In this document: piece by piece, positions 9,326-18,600 of the stretch
How positions within the stretch are numbered: the first letter of the stretch is position 1
Layout of the letters: each line of letters starts with the position of its first letter
Assembly (NCBI RefSeq): GCF_002161355.1
Contig: NZ_NFHL01000001.1
Location: 434,001 to 498,000, forward strand
Direction: 5' to 3'
DNA from: Lachnoclostridium sp. An76
GTDB taxonomy: Bacteria > Bacillota > Clostridia > Lachnospirales > Lachnospiraceae
Length of the DNA stretch: 64,000 bases
Made by a program: the position numbers and the translations under genes
Notes under the pieces: generated by a model
Told to the model about the DNA's origin: nothing
Database searches by the model: none
Seen by the model: only the letters and a program-made list of their open reading frames with translations

Positions 9326-10084
9326 CTATCTGTTATGCAGGATCGAGAGCACCGTCCCCAGTTCTCCAGCTCCCAGCTGCCCCGGAGCGGAGCCTCTGCC
9401 CACAGCCCCAAATGTCACCGCAGAGCCGAAGACTTCCCCGCAGACGCGGCTGATCGCGCCAAGCGCTCCCATTGACATGGTAATGACCGGGATCTGTGCG
9501 TGTCCTGACACCATCTCCTCCGTGGCTGCAAGCAGCGTCAGCACATCCTTCCTGCTCTGCGGCATGACCGCGATCTTGGCGATATCCGCTCCCATATCCT
9601 GCATTTTCACAAGACGGGATATGATCTCCTCCCGGGATGGGGTCTGATGGAAATCATGGTTTGATGCAATGACCTTTACCCCGGCTGAATGGGCTTCTCC
9701 GATGATCTCTTCCGCAGCACCGCTCTCTGTAAAAGCTTCCACATCAACCAGATCCGCCATGCCAGAGCGGGCGGCGCTTTCGTTTAAACTGACATAGGCA
9801 GGGACATCGATCTCCTTCTCCCCTCCTTCTCCTGATGTGCGGAAGGTAAACAGGAGAGGGATCTCTCCCAGGGTATTCCTCAGCCTTTCCAGCACCCCCC
9901 TGGTCCTCTCCGGGTCAGAGATCCCGTCAAACCAGTCCGCACGCCATTCCACCATATCCGCCGGGGAAGTCCTTATCTCCCTTGCCGCGGACAGGATCTC
10001 CTCTTCTTCCCTTTCTGCAATGGGCACACAGATCTTCGGTCTGCCTGCTCCGATCTCTATCTTCCTGACTGTAACTGTCTTCAT
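9326..10084 (-). CDS. aroD: 3-Dehydroquinate dehydratase, type I
   Basis: 252 residues from the ATG at 10084, the standard length for type I enzymes; GAGGAGAGAAGG directly precedes it. It converts 3-dehydroquinate to 3-dehydroshikimate in the shikimate pathway. Catalytic residues fall at the numbering known from Salmonella AroD: Glu46 and Arg48 (VEWRADWF), Glu86, His143 (NHDFH) and the Schiff-base Lys170 (AKIAVMP). It follows the histidine phosphatase gene by 34 bases. Other aromatic genes of the window (tyrA, aroA) lie 36 kb away. Confidence 0.95.
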   Translation of the reverse strand: MKTVTVRKIEIGAGRPKICVPIAEREEEEILSAAREIRTSPADMVEWRADWFDGISDPERTRGVLERLRNTLGEIPLLFTFRTSGEGGEKEIDVPAYVSLNESAARSGMADLVDVEAFTESGAAEEIIGEAHSAGVKVIASNHDFHQTPSREEIISRLVKMQDMGADIAKIAVMPQSRKDVLTLLAATEEMVSGHAQIPVITMSMGALGAISRVCGEVFGSAVTFGAVGRGSAPGQLGAGELGTVLSILHNR

Positions 10085-10118
10085 CCTTCTCTCCTCTGCC
10101 GCTGACACCCCCGCCAGC

Positions 10119-10763
10119 TCACACTGTCTTCCATTTTTTCACTTTTTCTTTATAATAGATCACGCCTTCCCGGATGATCTGGGGCTTAGCATCCCTGATC
10201 TCCACTTCTGTGACCGAGCAGTTCGGCGGGACCTCATCCCGCCAGAACTCCGATACCGAAAGATTCCCCCTGATCCGGTTTAAGAGCGCTGTCATCGCGG
10301 CCCCATGGGTGGATACGAGGACGCTTTTGTCCCGGAGATCCTCTCTTGCGCATATCTCCGCGAGGAAATCCCCTGTCCGCTCATAGAGCTGCGGGACTGT
10401 CTCCGCATCCCGAGGCGGGATATAGTTCGCTGTGTCAGTAAAAAAGCGGTTAAACGCCTCGCTCTGCGCATCCTTTTCCCCTCCTGCAGCCCTCATTCCT
10501 TCGTAACTTCCAAATGACAGCTCCTCGATCCGGCTGTCCTCATAGAGCGGGACATCCCGGTCCCCAAGTATGATCTGAGCCGTCTCCTTTGCCCTCAGAA
10601 GCGGGCTTGTATACCCCAGGTCGATCCTGATATCCTTCATCCCCTCAGCAGTCTCGCGCGCGAGATGCCTGCCGTAATCATTCAGCGGGATATCCGTACG
10701 CCCCTGCACTCTGTGTATCCTGTTCCAGTCCGTTTCTCCGTGTCGGACAATATACAGCCTCAT
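10119..10763 (-). CDS. Histidine phosphatase family protein (phosphoglycerate-mutase-like)
   Basis: 214 residues starting at ATG 10763. The N terminus has the catalytic RHG motif (YIVRHGETDWN), with the phosphorylated histidine at residue 8, and the second catalytic histidine occurs in STHGAAM near residue 155. The segment YTSPLLRAKETA is typical of the cobalamin/sugar phosphatase-like branch. Substrate cannot be read from sequence; members include alpha-ribazole phosphatase, broad sugar phosphatases and true mutases. It is transcribed away from luxS and toward aroD. Confidence 0.85.
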   Translation of the reverse strand: MRLYIVRHGETDWNRIHRVQGRTDIPLNDYGRHLARETAEGMKDIRIDLGYTSPLLRAKETAQIILGDRDVPLYEDSRIEELSFGSYEGMRAAGGEKDAQSEAFNRFFTDTANYIPPRDAETVPQLYERTGDFLAEICAREDLRDKSVLVSTHGAAMTALLNRIRGNLSVSEFWRDEVPPNCSVTEVEIRDAKPQIIREGVIYYKEKVKKWKTV

Positions 10764-10784
10764 AGCATTTTCTCCTTTGCATCC

Positions 10785-10844
10785 TTGTGTTTTTCTCTTC
10801 CTGAGTCTATAATGAAACCTGTACTTCCAGGGAACTGTTCCCTG
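10785..10844 (+). promoter_or_regulatory. luxS promoter and leader hairpin
   Basis: TTGTGT (10785-10790) and TATAAT (10808-10813) are 17 bases apart. About ten bases after the expected start, CAGGGAA and TTCCCTG (10828-10844) form a 7-base stem with a three-base loop, close to the 5' end of the message. Confidence 0.6.
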
Positions 10845-10865
10845 ACAGAAAGGAATGATACTGAA

Positions 10866-11345
10866 ATGAATAAGATCACCAGCTTTACGATCGACCATAT
10901 CCGGCTCGTTCCCGGGATCTATGTCTCCAGAAAGGATCCTGTCAGCGATACGGTCATCACGACATTTGATATCCGCATGACCAGCCCCAATGACGAGCCG
11001 GTCATGAACACAGCAGAAGTCCACACGATCGAACATCTCGGCGCTACTTTCCTGCGCAATCATGAGGCTTACAGAGACCGTGTCATCTATTTCGGTCCCA
11101 TGGGATGCCGGACGGGCTTTTATCTTCTCCTTGCCGGGAATTATAGTTCCGCTGACATCGTCCCGCTCATGAAGGAAATGTTCGCCTTTATCGCAGGCTT
11201 CGAAGGGGAGATCCCCGGTGCCTCAGCACGTGACTGCGGCAACTATCTGGATATGAACCTTCCCATGGCGAAATACCTGGCGAAAAGATTCCTGGCATAC
11301 GTACTGACGGACATCCAGGATTCCCAGCTTTATTATCCTGAATAA
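10866..11345 (+). CDS. luxS: S-ribosylhomocysteine lyase LuxS
   Basis: 159 residues. It cleaves S-ribosylhomocysteine to homocysteine and DPD, the precursor of autoinducer-2, in the activated methyl cycle. The metal ligands are visible as His53 and His57 (HTIEHL) and Cys124 (RDCGNY); the catalytic Cys81 lies in GCRTGF, with Glu56 as acid/base. AAAGGA lies about eleven bases before the ATG. It is divergent from the histidine phosphatase. The 120 bases after the stop hold two GCCGGC blocks ten bases apart, without a T-run, so I do not call a terminator there. Confidence 0.96.
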   Translation: MNKITSFTIDHIRLVPGIYVSRKDPVSDTVITTFDIRMTSPNDEPVMNTAEVHTIEHLGATFLRNHEAYRDRVIYFGPMGCRTGFYLLLAGNYSSADIVPLMKEMFAFIAGFEGEIPGASARDCGNYLDMNLPMAKYLAKRFLAYVLTDIQDSQLYYPE

Positions 11346-11465
11346 ACTCATAATCCAAATAGACAGAAGCCGGCACAGAAAACCGCCGGCCCATGCTCCC
11401 GGGATCAGCTCCTTTATGAGCCCTTTCATGACATCCTGGGACATTCCGGCGGTGAGATTCCGGGT

Positions 11466-12002
11466 TCATCTGCGTTTCTTCAGCACTTCTCTCCTGATAT
11501 ACTGATACGTTGTCTCTTCTCCCTGCTCAGCGAGCATGTGGAGCAGCTTTTCCAGCAGCTCCCGGGTCTCCGGGTGCATCAGCTCCCCCGCTTTCCCGTT
11601 CGCATAGTATTCCAGAGGGTCACTGTCTTTGTACTGGCTTCCCTTGTATACCTTGCTTGCCGCGATCCGGTCGAGGAACATTTCCACTACATACCTGACA
11701 GGCATCTTCATCCCCGTCAGGAGCCCGGTCCCGTCCAGGCTGTAGTCGATCCAGTACTCATAATGGTGCTTATTCCTCCCTTTGTGGTGCAGCCACGCGG
11801 AAGAATACCCTCTGTCTTCCCGCTCCGCATTGTTAGGGCTTCGGTTTCCCTGATAATACCTGCATCCGACACGGAATTCTGTCCAGCTGTATTTCGAAAG
11901 GTCATGGAGAAGCCCCTGCCTGTAAAGCCCTACCCGGAAACACTCTTTCATCACAAGAAATTTGTGTTTTGTGATCGTGCAAAAATGCCTCAGAGCTCTC
12001 AT
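11466..12002 (-). CDS. DUF5662-type protein
   Basis: 178 residues, no signal peptide or membrane segment. The protein is rich in histidine, aspartate and tyrosine: LHDLSKYSW near residue 33 and HHKGRNKHHYEYW near residue 73 look like a metal-binding HD-type arrangement and match my memory of family DUF5662. Its function is not known to me. The ATG overlaps the stop of the GH13-like gene by four bases (ATGA), so it is translated together with that gene and the sugar-binding lipoprotein. A hydrolase role on a small phosphorylated molecule is possible but unproven. Confidence 0.7.
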   Translation of the reverse strand: MRALRHFCTITKHKFLVMKECFRVGLYRQGLLHDLSKYSWTEFRVGCRYYQGNRSPNNAEREDRGYSSAWLHHKGRNKHHYEYWIDYSLDGTGLLTGMKMPVRYVVEMFLDRIAASKVYKGSQYKDSDPLEYYANGKAGELMHPETRELLEKLLHMLAEQGEETTYQYIRREVLKKRR

Positions 12003-13744
12003 GGCTTTTTCCGCCCTTTTCCTTTATCTGGCTTCTTTTCCGTCTCTGTCCCCGTCAGGAACACGATACTTCTTTCTTTTAATTCAATCGCCTTCTGATC
12101 TTCCAACGCCGCAGGCTCACTGAGTATCCCGCGCTGTGTATCAGCGGCAAGCTTCCAGCCTCTGTCCTTCCCCGGAGACGGGAGAGCAAACGTATGGGGG
12201 ATCCAGTGCATGTTATAGGCGATGAAGCACTCCTGGTCCCCGGCTCCCGTGCCGGAGTAGAGTACTCCGAGCTGACGGCTGGATACATCGTTTTTCACCT
12301 GCCATGCGCTCTCTCCGTGGTAGGATACATCCGGCACACCGCACGCCGTGCGGTCCAGCCCTTTGAGCTCCTCCTCACGGTGCAGGCAAGGGTGCGATTT
12401 CCGCAGGGCGATCAGGCCTTTTACAAACTCAAACAGAGACGGATCCGTCTTAAGCCTGCTCCAGTCCACCCATCCCGTCTCATTGTCCTGGCAGTAGACA
12501 TTGTTATTCCCTTTCTGCGTATTGTAGAACTCATCCCCCGCGAGGATGCAGGGAGTCCCCTGCGCAGTCAGGAGAAGGAAAAACGCGTTCACTACCTGGT
12601 TTTTCCGGAGCGCCATGACCGCCCGCTTCCGGCTGGGTCCCTCTGCCCCGCAGTTCCAGCTGTAATTATAATCCGGTCCGTCCGTATTGTTTTCTCCGTT
12701 TGCCTCATTGTGCTTGCTGTCATATGAGACAAGATCCCAGAGTGTAAATCCGGTCTGCGCCGTAATATAGTTAAACTTCCCGTCCACAGCGGAATTGCGG
12801 TACAAAGCCCACATCACGTCATTGACCATATTCTCATCGCCCTTGAGGAAACGGCGCATCACATTCTGGAACGCATCGTCCTTGCGCATCAGCTTGATCT
12901 CCTTCAAAAACGGATCCGCACAGAGGATCTCCCAGGGGACGGTATAGGGATTGACCACAAACCCGTCCACATGGTATTCCAGCATATAAAAGCGGAGGCA
13001 CTCCAGCACTGTCTGGACCGGGATCCCCTCTGTAAAAGGCATCTCCAGCACTACCTCGATCCCTTCCCTGTGGCACGCGCGGACCATGTCCTTTAATTCC
13101 TTTACCGCGGAATCCCCTGCGGCATACGCCTCCTTTGGGGCAAAATAATAGGCGGGCCCATATCCCCAGTAATTGATCTTTCCCTTTTTACAGTCCTCGA
13201 ACTCGTAGACAGGCATACACTGGATCTGGTTGATCCCCAGTTCTTTCAGATACGGAAGCTTCTCGGCCACCCCCTGATACGTGCCTTTATGCCGCACCTT
13301 CGATGAACTGTGCTTTGTAAACCCGCGCACATGGAGACTGTATGCCACCACCTCATCCCAGCGCAGATGGAGTCTCCTGTCATCTCCCCAGTCATACTCC
13401 CGGGAGACGAGTTTCCCACGGATCTCATGGGCATCCAGGTCCCGCTCCTGCCCGAACACCTTTTTCCCGGTGAGTTCCCTTACATAAGGGTCGATCGTCA
13501 CCTCTCCGTTGATCTCGAAATTATACTCATATTTTTCCGCATCAATGCCCTGTACAGCGAGGAACCTCACTTCCCCCACGCCTTCTTCTTCCGGCATCTC
13601 AAAACGTGCCTCCGGCCGGGTCTTCCCCTTCCGGTACAGAAGGAGCGCGCACTCCTTCCCCCTGGGGACCTGCACGGAAAAATTGATCCTGTCCTGTTCT
13701 ACTGCCGCTCCGAACGGCTGTGGCCTTCCTGTTGTCTTCTCCAT
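11999..13744 (-). CDS. GH13 isoamylase/debranching-like protein lacking all three catalytic residues
   Basis: 581 residues; start ATG 13744 with AAAGGAA ahead (the upstream GTG/ATG would overlap the previous gene). An N-terminal beta domain precedes a GH13 barrel closely like GlgX/isoamylase: GYGPAYYFAP near 195 and KHNEANGENNTDG near 344. The active site is gone. Region I reads VVLEMPFTEG (230-240), region II has Asn265 where the nucleophile Asp should be (DGFVVNPY), the IAEPWD block with the acid Glu is missing after residue 285, and region IV reads TAQTGFT (Gln330, Thr331) for AHDGFT. The frame is intact, so it is probably an alpha-glucan-binding or regulatory pseudoenzyme. Confidence 0.85.
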   Translation of the reverse strand: MEKTTGRPQPFGAAVEQDRINFSVQVPRGKECALLLYRKGKTRPEARFEMPEEEGVGEVRFLAVQGIDAEKYEYNFEINGEVTIDPYVRELTGKKVFGQERDLDAHEIRGKLVSREYDWGDDRRLHLRWDEVVAYSLHVRGFTKHSSSKVRHKGTYQGVAEKLPYLKELGINQIQCMPVYEFEDCKKGKINYWGYGPAYYFAPKEAYAAGDSAVKELKDMVRACHREGIEVVLEMPFTEGIPVQTVLECLRFYMLEYHVDGFVVNPYTVPWEILCADPFLKEIKLMRKDDAFQNVMRRFLKGDENMVNDVMWALYRNSAVDGKFNYITAQTGFTLWDLVSYDSKHNEANGENNTDGPDYNYSWNCGAEGPSRKRAVMALRKNQVVNAFFLLLTAQGTPCILAGDEFYNTQKGNNNVYCQDNETGWVDWSRLKTDPSLFEFVKGLIALRKSHPCLHREEELKGLDRTACGVPDVSYHGESAWQVKNDVSSRQLGVLYSGTGAGDQECFIAYNMHWIPHTFALPSPGKDRGWKLAADTQRGILSEPAALEDQKAIELKERSIVFLTGTETEKKPDKGKGRKKP

Positions 13745-13758
13745 AGTCTGTTCCTTTC

Positions 13759-14754
13759 CTACTGCCATCCGTCAGTTCCATACATCTCAAGATTATCCCG
13801 ATTGATAAAAAATGTCTCCACGCTGACCTCTTCTTCATACGCGCCCCCGTCAAGGAGAGATACCGCTGTCCTGACCGCGGTCTTCCCCATATTAATGGGG
13901 GACTGGGCCCCGACGCCTGCCATGGGGCTTTCCGGATCTGCCATCGCACTCTTCACCTCCGGCGAGCCTCCCACGCTGTACACCAGGATATCACTGCGCC
14001 CGGCGTCGCTGAGTGCCTGGAGCACCTGCAGCGCCATCCGGTCATCCCCGCACATCACTGCACCGATCTGAGGGTCTTCCGCCAGGACAGCAGCCATCTC
14101 CGCCTGTACCCCGGTCTCTGTGCCGCCGGCATCGATCCTCCTGACGACTTCAAAGCCTTTATTCCTGATCTTCTCCTCAAACCCTGTGATCCGGGCATTG
14201 ACCGCGGCATTCTGCGGACTTTCGACGATCACCAGTTTTCCCCCGTCAGGCTTCCTCTCTGTCAGGTTCTCCCCGCAGACCTTTCCCGCGTTTTCCTCAT
14301 CTGAGCCGATAAACGCGTCTGTCAGGTCCTGTTCATCCACCCGCACATCCAGATTGATCACCGGGATATCCGCCTCTTTCAGCGCTTCCAGCGATCCGGT
14401 GATCTGCTCCGGGTCCACCGGACATAAGAACACCAGGTCAACCTGTGCATCGATCATCTCCTGGATCTGCGACGCCTGCAGGGCAGGATCCGTCTGTGCA
14501 TCCCGCACCAGTATCGGGTCTCCCCTGTTTTCCAGCTCTGTTGCGATCGAGTCTTTCAACACCTGATAGAAGGGATTGGACAGATCCGGGCAGCTGTATC
14601 CGAAGAGCATCTTCTCCCCTTCCTCTTCCGGATCTTCCTCTGTCTCTTCCACGACGGCATTGTCCTCGGGTGAGCCTACATTCTGCTTGCACCCGGATAT
14701 AAAAATAACGGCAAACACTGCCATAAGCATGAGCATGAGCCCTTTTTTCTTCAT
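13759..14754 (-). CDS. Sugar-binding lipoprotein, RbsB-like, without transporter partners nearby
   Basis: 331 residues from ATG 14754 (GAGAGGAAGAAAG before it). The N terminus is a lipoprotein signal with the lipobox FISGC. The mature part has the type I periplasmic binding fold: LFGYSCPDLSNPFYQ near residue 50 and DAQVDLVFLCPVDPEQ. Such proteins bind ribose-, galactose- or inositol-like sugars, or act as sensors. No permease or ATPase gene is adjacent; instead a catalytically dead debranching-like protein follows with a 14-base gap. It may share a transporter encoded elsewhere or act as a sensor. Confidence 0.85.
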   Translation of the reverse strand: MKKKGLMLMLMAVFAVIFISGCKQNVGSPEDNAVVEETEEDPEEEGEKMLFGYSCPDLSNPFYQVLKDSIATELENRGDPILVRDAQTDPALQASQIQEMIDAQVDLVFLCPVDPEQITGSLEALKEADIPVINLDVRVDEQDLTDAFIGSDEENAGKVCGENLTERKPDGGKLVIVESPQNAAVNARITGFEEKIRNKGFEVVRRIDAGGTETGVQAEMAAVLAEDPQIGAVMCGDDRMALQVLQALSDAGRSDILVYSVGGSPEVKSAMADPESPMAGVGAQSPINMGKTAVRTAVSLLDGGAYEEEVSVETFFINRDNLEMYGTDGWQ

Positions 14755-14797
14755 CTTTCTTCCTCTCTGTCCTGGTCTTATTGTCATTCACTCTTTC

Positions 14798-14825
14798 ATT
14801 CTATCGTGTTTCGGAGGAATGTCAA
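14798..14825 (-). promoter_or_regulatory. Promoter of the sugar-binding / GH13-like / DUF5662 operon
   Basis: Minus-strand TTGACA (14825-14820) and TAGAAT (14803-14798) with a 16-base spacer, 44 bases ahead of the lipoprotein start codon. Confidence 0.65.
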
Positions 14826-14909
14826 TAATCTTATCTCTTGCTTTTTCGATTTCTTTCTGATACCATCATGGTACGATACTGCTGCGGCAGACTTAAAGGA
14901 GAAGCACAT

Positions 14910-15215
14910 ATGAACGAAAATGAATCACTCACAGTAACACTGACACTGGAAAACGATGAAGAACTGGAATGCGCTGTCCTGACGATCTTTGAATCGGACG
15001 GCAGAGAGTATATCGCCCTCCTTCCCCTTGATGAAAACGGGGACAGCGACGACGGCCAGGTATACCTCTACCGCTTTATCGACAATGGGGAAGACGAAGA
15101 GCCGGGACTTGAAAACATCCTTGAGGATGAGGAGTTTGAGCGTGTTTCCGAAGCGTTCAACGACTGGATGGAGGAACAGGATTTCGGCGACATCGACCTG
15201 GATGACATCGAGTAG
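14910..15215 (+). CDS. DUF1292 acidic protein (YrzB-like)
   Basis: 101 residues, strongly acidic, with the pattern TVTLTLENDEELECAVL and YIALLPLDENG that marks DUF1292, a small Firmicute family of unknown role often near yrrK/yqgF genes. The ATG at 14910 has AAAGGAGAA ahead. The C-terminal 30 residues (EEQDFGDIDLDDIE end) are almost purely acidic. It is convergent with the helicase gene, with only two bases between the stop codons. No function is assigned. Confidence 0.85.
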   Translation: MNENESLTVTLTLENDEELECAVLTIFESDGREYIALLPLDENGDSDDGQVYLYRFIDNGEDEEPGLENILEDEEFERVSEAFNDWMEEQDFGDIDLDDIE

Positions 15216-15217
15216 CC

Positions 15218-17050
15218 TCAGTCCTCATCCAAAAGTTCATCTACAAAGCGGGAAGGAGCTGTCTCTTTCCCGTTTTTTTCTTTTACATAACAGATCTTGA
15301 GCACATTTTTGGCGCGGGTCATGCCCACATAAAAGAGCCGCCGCTCTTCCTCCTCCGCCTTCTCGCTCACTGCCTTCTTATAGGGCATCCTGCCCTCATT
15401 CGCCCCGATCAGGAGCACCGTATCGAACTCCAGTCCCTTTGCCGCGTGCAGGGTCATCAGACGCACCCCTTCCCGGGACGCCTCTTTCGCCCTCTCCTTC
15501 TTTTTCAGCGCCTCCGTATATTCCCCGATGTGCGTGAACCATTCTTCAATGGTGGCGTACGGGCGCGCCGCTTCCCCGATCTCAGCCAGCACTTCATTCA
15601 GGGCAGAGCGTTCGATCTTATTTGTGTACGCATAATCTTTCAGGAAATCATCGTACCCGATCCGTTTCCTCACATACTGGATCGCCGCGTACGGCGCCAT
15701 GCGGGCGAGCATCTTCACGTCCCACTCGAACTGGTCGATCCGGTCCATCATCCAGTCTTTGTCGCAGTAAAAATTTCGGATCTCCTCAAAGGACGCCGCG
15801 CCGCCGGAAAGGCTGTCCCGCCCGATATAGCGCTTGGGCCGGTTCATGACGCGCAGCAGGTCTCCCCTGCTGATCTGTCCCATAGCCAGGCGGAAATAGG
15901 CCTGGATATCCTTTGCGATAAAGTGATCGTAAAGATTCGGCAGATGCTCCCTCATCTGGAAGGGCATCTTCCGGCGGATCAGCTCTTCCGCCACAGGACG
16001 CGCGTCCGTATGGATCCGGAAAAGCACAGCCATATCCTCTGCCGGGACGCCGCTCTCCACCCGCTTCTCGATCACATCCGCCACATACTGCGCTTCCTCA
16101 TTGGGATCCTTTAACTCCTGTACATGCAGGAAATCCCCCTTATCTCTCACTGTCTCGATCTTTTTGTCAAACCGCTTCAGATTATTGCCGATGACTTTCA
16201 GGGAATTGCTGACGATATTGGATGTAGACCGGTAGTTCACATCCAGCAGGATCTGCTCTGCCCCCGGATAATCCTTCCCGAAGCGGAACATGATCTCCGG
16301 GTCAGCTCCCCGGAAGCCGTAGATCGCCTGGTCGTCGTCCCCCACCACGAACAGATTATTCTCCGGGAACGCCAGCATCCGGAGCACATCGTACTGCACC
16401 CGGTTGATATCCTGGAATTCGTCTACCAGGATATAGCGGAACCTCTTCTGCCACATGGCGAGCACATCAGGCCTGGAAGCGAAGAGCTCATAGCAGACGA
16501 CGAGCATATCGTCAAAATCGATCTTCCGCAGCGCTTTCCTCTCCTTTTCGTATTCCCTGTATATGTCACGGAATGTCTCAGCGCCGCACTTGGACGAGAC
16601 AAATTCCGAGATATCGGTCCTGTTATTTTTGACCCGTCCGATCTCCTCCGCGATGTCCCTGAGGAAATCTTCCTCGTCAGACGGCTCCAGCTCCTGTCTG
16701 CCCACGATCGGGCGCAGGAGCTGGTACTTTTCCTCTTCTGACAGGATATTCTGCGGTCCGAACCGGTACGCCCACTTCAGGATGCCGTAATAGATCCCGT
16801 GGAACGTCCCCGCTGTCACCGGGATCTCCCTTCTCCCCATCAGGCTGCAGAGCCTTTCCTTCATCTCCGCCGCCGCAAAACGGGTAAAAGTAACGACCAG
16901 AATTTCTTCTGGCCTTATGTGGCATTCTTCGATCAGATACCGGATCCTGTTTACAATTGTAAGCGTCTTCCCCGAGCCGGGGCCCGCCAGAACCTGGCAG
17001 GGCCCCGCCCCGTGAGTGACCGCTCTTTTCTGAGCCTGGTTAAATCCCAT
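15218..17050 (-). CDS. UvrD/PcrA-family superfamily 1 DNA helicase
   Basis: 610 residues from ATG 17050 (AAAGGAAACAG before it). All SF1A motifs are readable: Q motif GFNQAQKRAV at the very start, Walker A AGPGSGKT near residue 25, motif II VDEFQDINRVQYD, motif III GDDDQAIYGFRGA, and motif V/VI LMTLHAAKGLEFD and FYVGMTRAKN. It unwinds DNA 3' to 5' using ATP, in repair or removal of proteins from DNA. At 610 residues it is about 100 shorter than PcrA and lacks the usual C-terminal RNA-polymerase-binding tail, so I leave the gene symbol open. It follows gltX by 47 bases. Confidence 0.92.
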   Translation of the reverse strand: MGFNQAQKRAVTHGAGPCQVLAGPGSGKTLTIVNRIRYLIEECHIRPEEILVVTFTRFAAAEMKERLCSLMGRREIPVTAGTFHGIYYGILKWAYRFGPQNILSEEEKYQLLRPIVGRQELEPSDEEDFLRDIAEEIGRVKNNRTDISEFVSSKCGAETFRDIYREYEKERKALRKIDFDDMLVVCYELFASRPDVLAMWQKRFRYILVDEFQDINRVQYDVLRMLAFPENNLFVVGDDDQAIYGFRGADPEIMFRFGKDYPGAEQILLDVNYRSTSNIVSNSLKVIGNNLKRFDKKIETVRDKGDFLHVQELKDPNEEAQYVADVIEKRVESGVPAEDMAVLFRIHTDARPVAEELIRRKMPFQMREHLPNLYDHFIAKDIQAYFRLAMGQISRGDLLRVMNRPKRYIGRDSLSGGAASFEEIRNFYCDKDWMMDRIDQFEWDVKMLARMAPYAAIQYVRKRIGYDDFLKDYAYTNKIERSALNEVLAEIGEAARPYATIEEWFTHIGEYTEALKKKERAKEASREGVRLMTLHAAKGLEFDTVLLIGANEGRMPYKKAVSEKAEEEERRLFYVGMTRAKNVLKICYVKEKNGKETAPSRFVDELLDED

Positions 17051-17097
17051 CTGTTTCCTTTCTGTCTGTATCTGCTGTCCCTGTCCTTCCGCCTTTT

Positions 17098-18573
17098 CTA
17101 CGCTTCCCGGATCTCCCGGCTGAGCTTTGCGATCCCTTCCCGGATCCTGCGCAGGGACTCTTCTTTTCCGAACACTTCCATCAGCTCTGTGGCGCCTCCC
17201 GGAGTGTTCTGTTTGCCTGAGACAGCGGTGCGCAGCGGCCACATTACATAGCCGATCTTATACTCCTTCTCTCCCGCAAACGCTTTGAGCATCTCAAAGA
17301 GCGCGTCATTGCTGTAGTCGTCCTGAGCTTCCAGCAGCGGCAGCACCTCTTCGAGAAGGGCAAGCCCTTTCTCCGGGTCTGTCTTCATCTTTTTGTGTCT
17401 GTAAAGCTCACTGTCATATTCCGGCAGCTCCTCGAAGAAGTCGATCTGAGCGCAGATGTCCGGGAGGATTTCGATCCTCGTCTTGACGAGCGCTGCGATC
17501 TTCTTCAGGTCATAATCTTTTGTGACCGTGCTGCGGATATAGGGCTCTGCCAGCTCATAGAACCGGTCAAAGTCCATTGCCTTTAAATATTCGCCGTTCA
17601 TCCATTTCAGCTTCACTGTGTCAAAGACTGCCGGGGACTTGCTCATATGGCGGTAATCAAACGCCTCCACCAGCTCTTCCAGAGAGAAGATCTCCCTGTT
17701 GTCGGACGGACACCAGCCCAGCAGCGCCACATAGTTGACCACTGCTTCTGACACATACCCCTGGTCGATCAGGTCCTCATAGGAGGAATGGCCGCAGCGC
17801 TTGCTCAGCTTCTTGTGGTTTTCATCCGTGATGAGCGGGCAGTGCACATACACCGGGATCTCCCATCCGAAGGCCTCGTAGAGACGGTTGTACTTCGGCG
17901 CGGAGGATAAGTATTCATTTCCTCTCACCACGTGAGTGATCCCCATCAGATGGTCATCGATCACGTTCGCGAAATTGTATGTCGGGAACCCGTCCGACTT
18001 GATCAGGATCATGTCATCCAGCTCATTGTTGGGCACTGTGATATCCCCGTAGATCTCGTCATGGAAAGTCGTCTCTCCCTCATTCGGGACATTCAGGCGG
18101 ATGACCCACGGCTTTCCCGCCGCCAGGTTTGCCTCGACCTCTTCCCTGCTCAGTCCCAGGCAGTGCTTGTCATAGACAACAATATCCGTGCCGTCATCCG
18201 ACACAGAAGTTTTCAGCGATTCCAGGCGCTCTTTGTCGCAGAAGCAGTAATATGCATCGCCCTGCTCCACAAGCTGTTTCGCATACTTCAGGTACAGCCC
18301 GGAAGCCTGCCTCTCGCTCTGTACATAGGGGCCGTAACCTCCGTCTTTGTCCGGGCCCTCATCATGCTTCAGCCCGGTCTTCTCCAGGGTTCTGTATATG
18401 ATATCCAACGCTCCCTCTACGAAGCGCTCCTGGTCCGTATCCTCCACACGGAGGATGAAGTCTCCTCCCTCGTGCTTTGCGATCAGATACGCGTAGAGCG
18501 CTGTCCTTAAATTTCCCACATGCATGCGCCCTGTCGGGCTGGGAGCAAATCTCGTCCTTACTTTGTTACTCAT
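17098..18573 (-). CDS. gltX: Glutamyl-tRNA synthetase
   Basis: 491 residues. Class I synthetase: the HIGH motif appears as RMHVGN (residues 16-21) and the KMSKS loop as KKLSKRCG near residue 257. It charges tRNA-Glu (and possibly tRNA-Gln, which Clostridia then amidate). The C-terminal anticodon-binding helical region is complete, and length is normal. GGAG lies seven bases before the ATG. It is placed between the sirtuin-like gene (27 bases upstream) and the helicase, and all three probably share the promoter at 19398-19426. Confidence 0.96.
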   Translation of the reverse strand: MSNKVRTRFAPSPTGRMHVGNLRTALYAYLIAKHEGGDFILRVEDTDQERFVEGALDIIYRTLEKTGLKHDEGPDKDGGYGPYVQSERQASGLYLKYAKQLVEQGDAYYCFCDKERLESLKTSVSDDGTDIVVYDKHCLGLSREEVEANLAAGKPWVIRLNVPNEGETTFHDEIYGDITVPNNELDDMILIKSDGFPTYNFANVIDDHLMGITHVVRGNEYLSSAPKYNRLYEAFGWEIPVYVHCPLITDENHKKLSKRCGHSSYEDLIDQGYVSEAVVNYVALLGWCPSDNREIFSLEELVEAFDYRHMSKSPAVFDTVKLKWMNGEYLKAMDFDRFYELAEPYIRSTVTKDYDLKKIAALVKTRIEILPDICAQIDFFEELPEYDSELYRHKKMKTDPEKGLALLEEVLPLLEAQDDYSNDALFEMLKAFAGEKEYKIGYVMWPLRTAVSGKQNTPGGATELMEVFGKEESLRRIREGIAKLSREIREA

Positions 18574-18600
18574 CTTTTTTCTCCAATCCTGGTCTGTATT

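Noticed and set aside
11188..11469. Small minus-strand frames behind DUF5662, overlapping luxS.
   Set aside because: They are antisense to luxS over most of their length; the visible hydrophobic part is not supported by a ribosome binding site at good distance.
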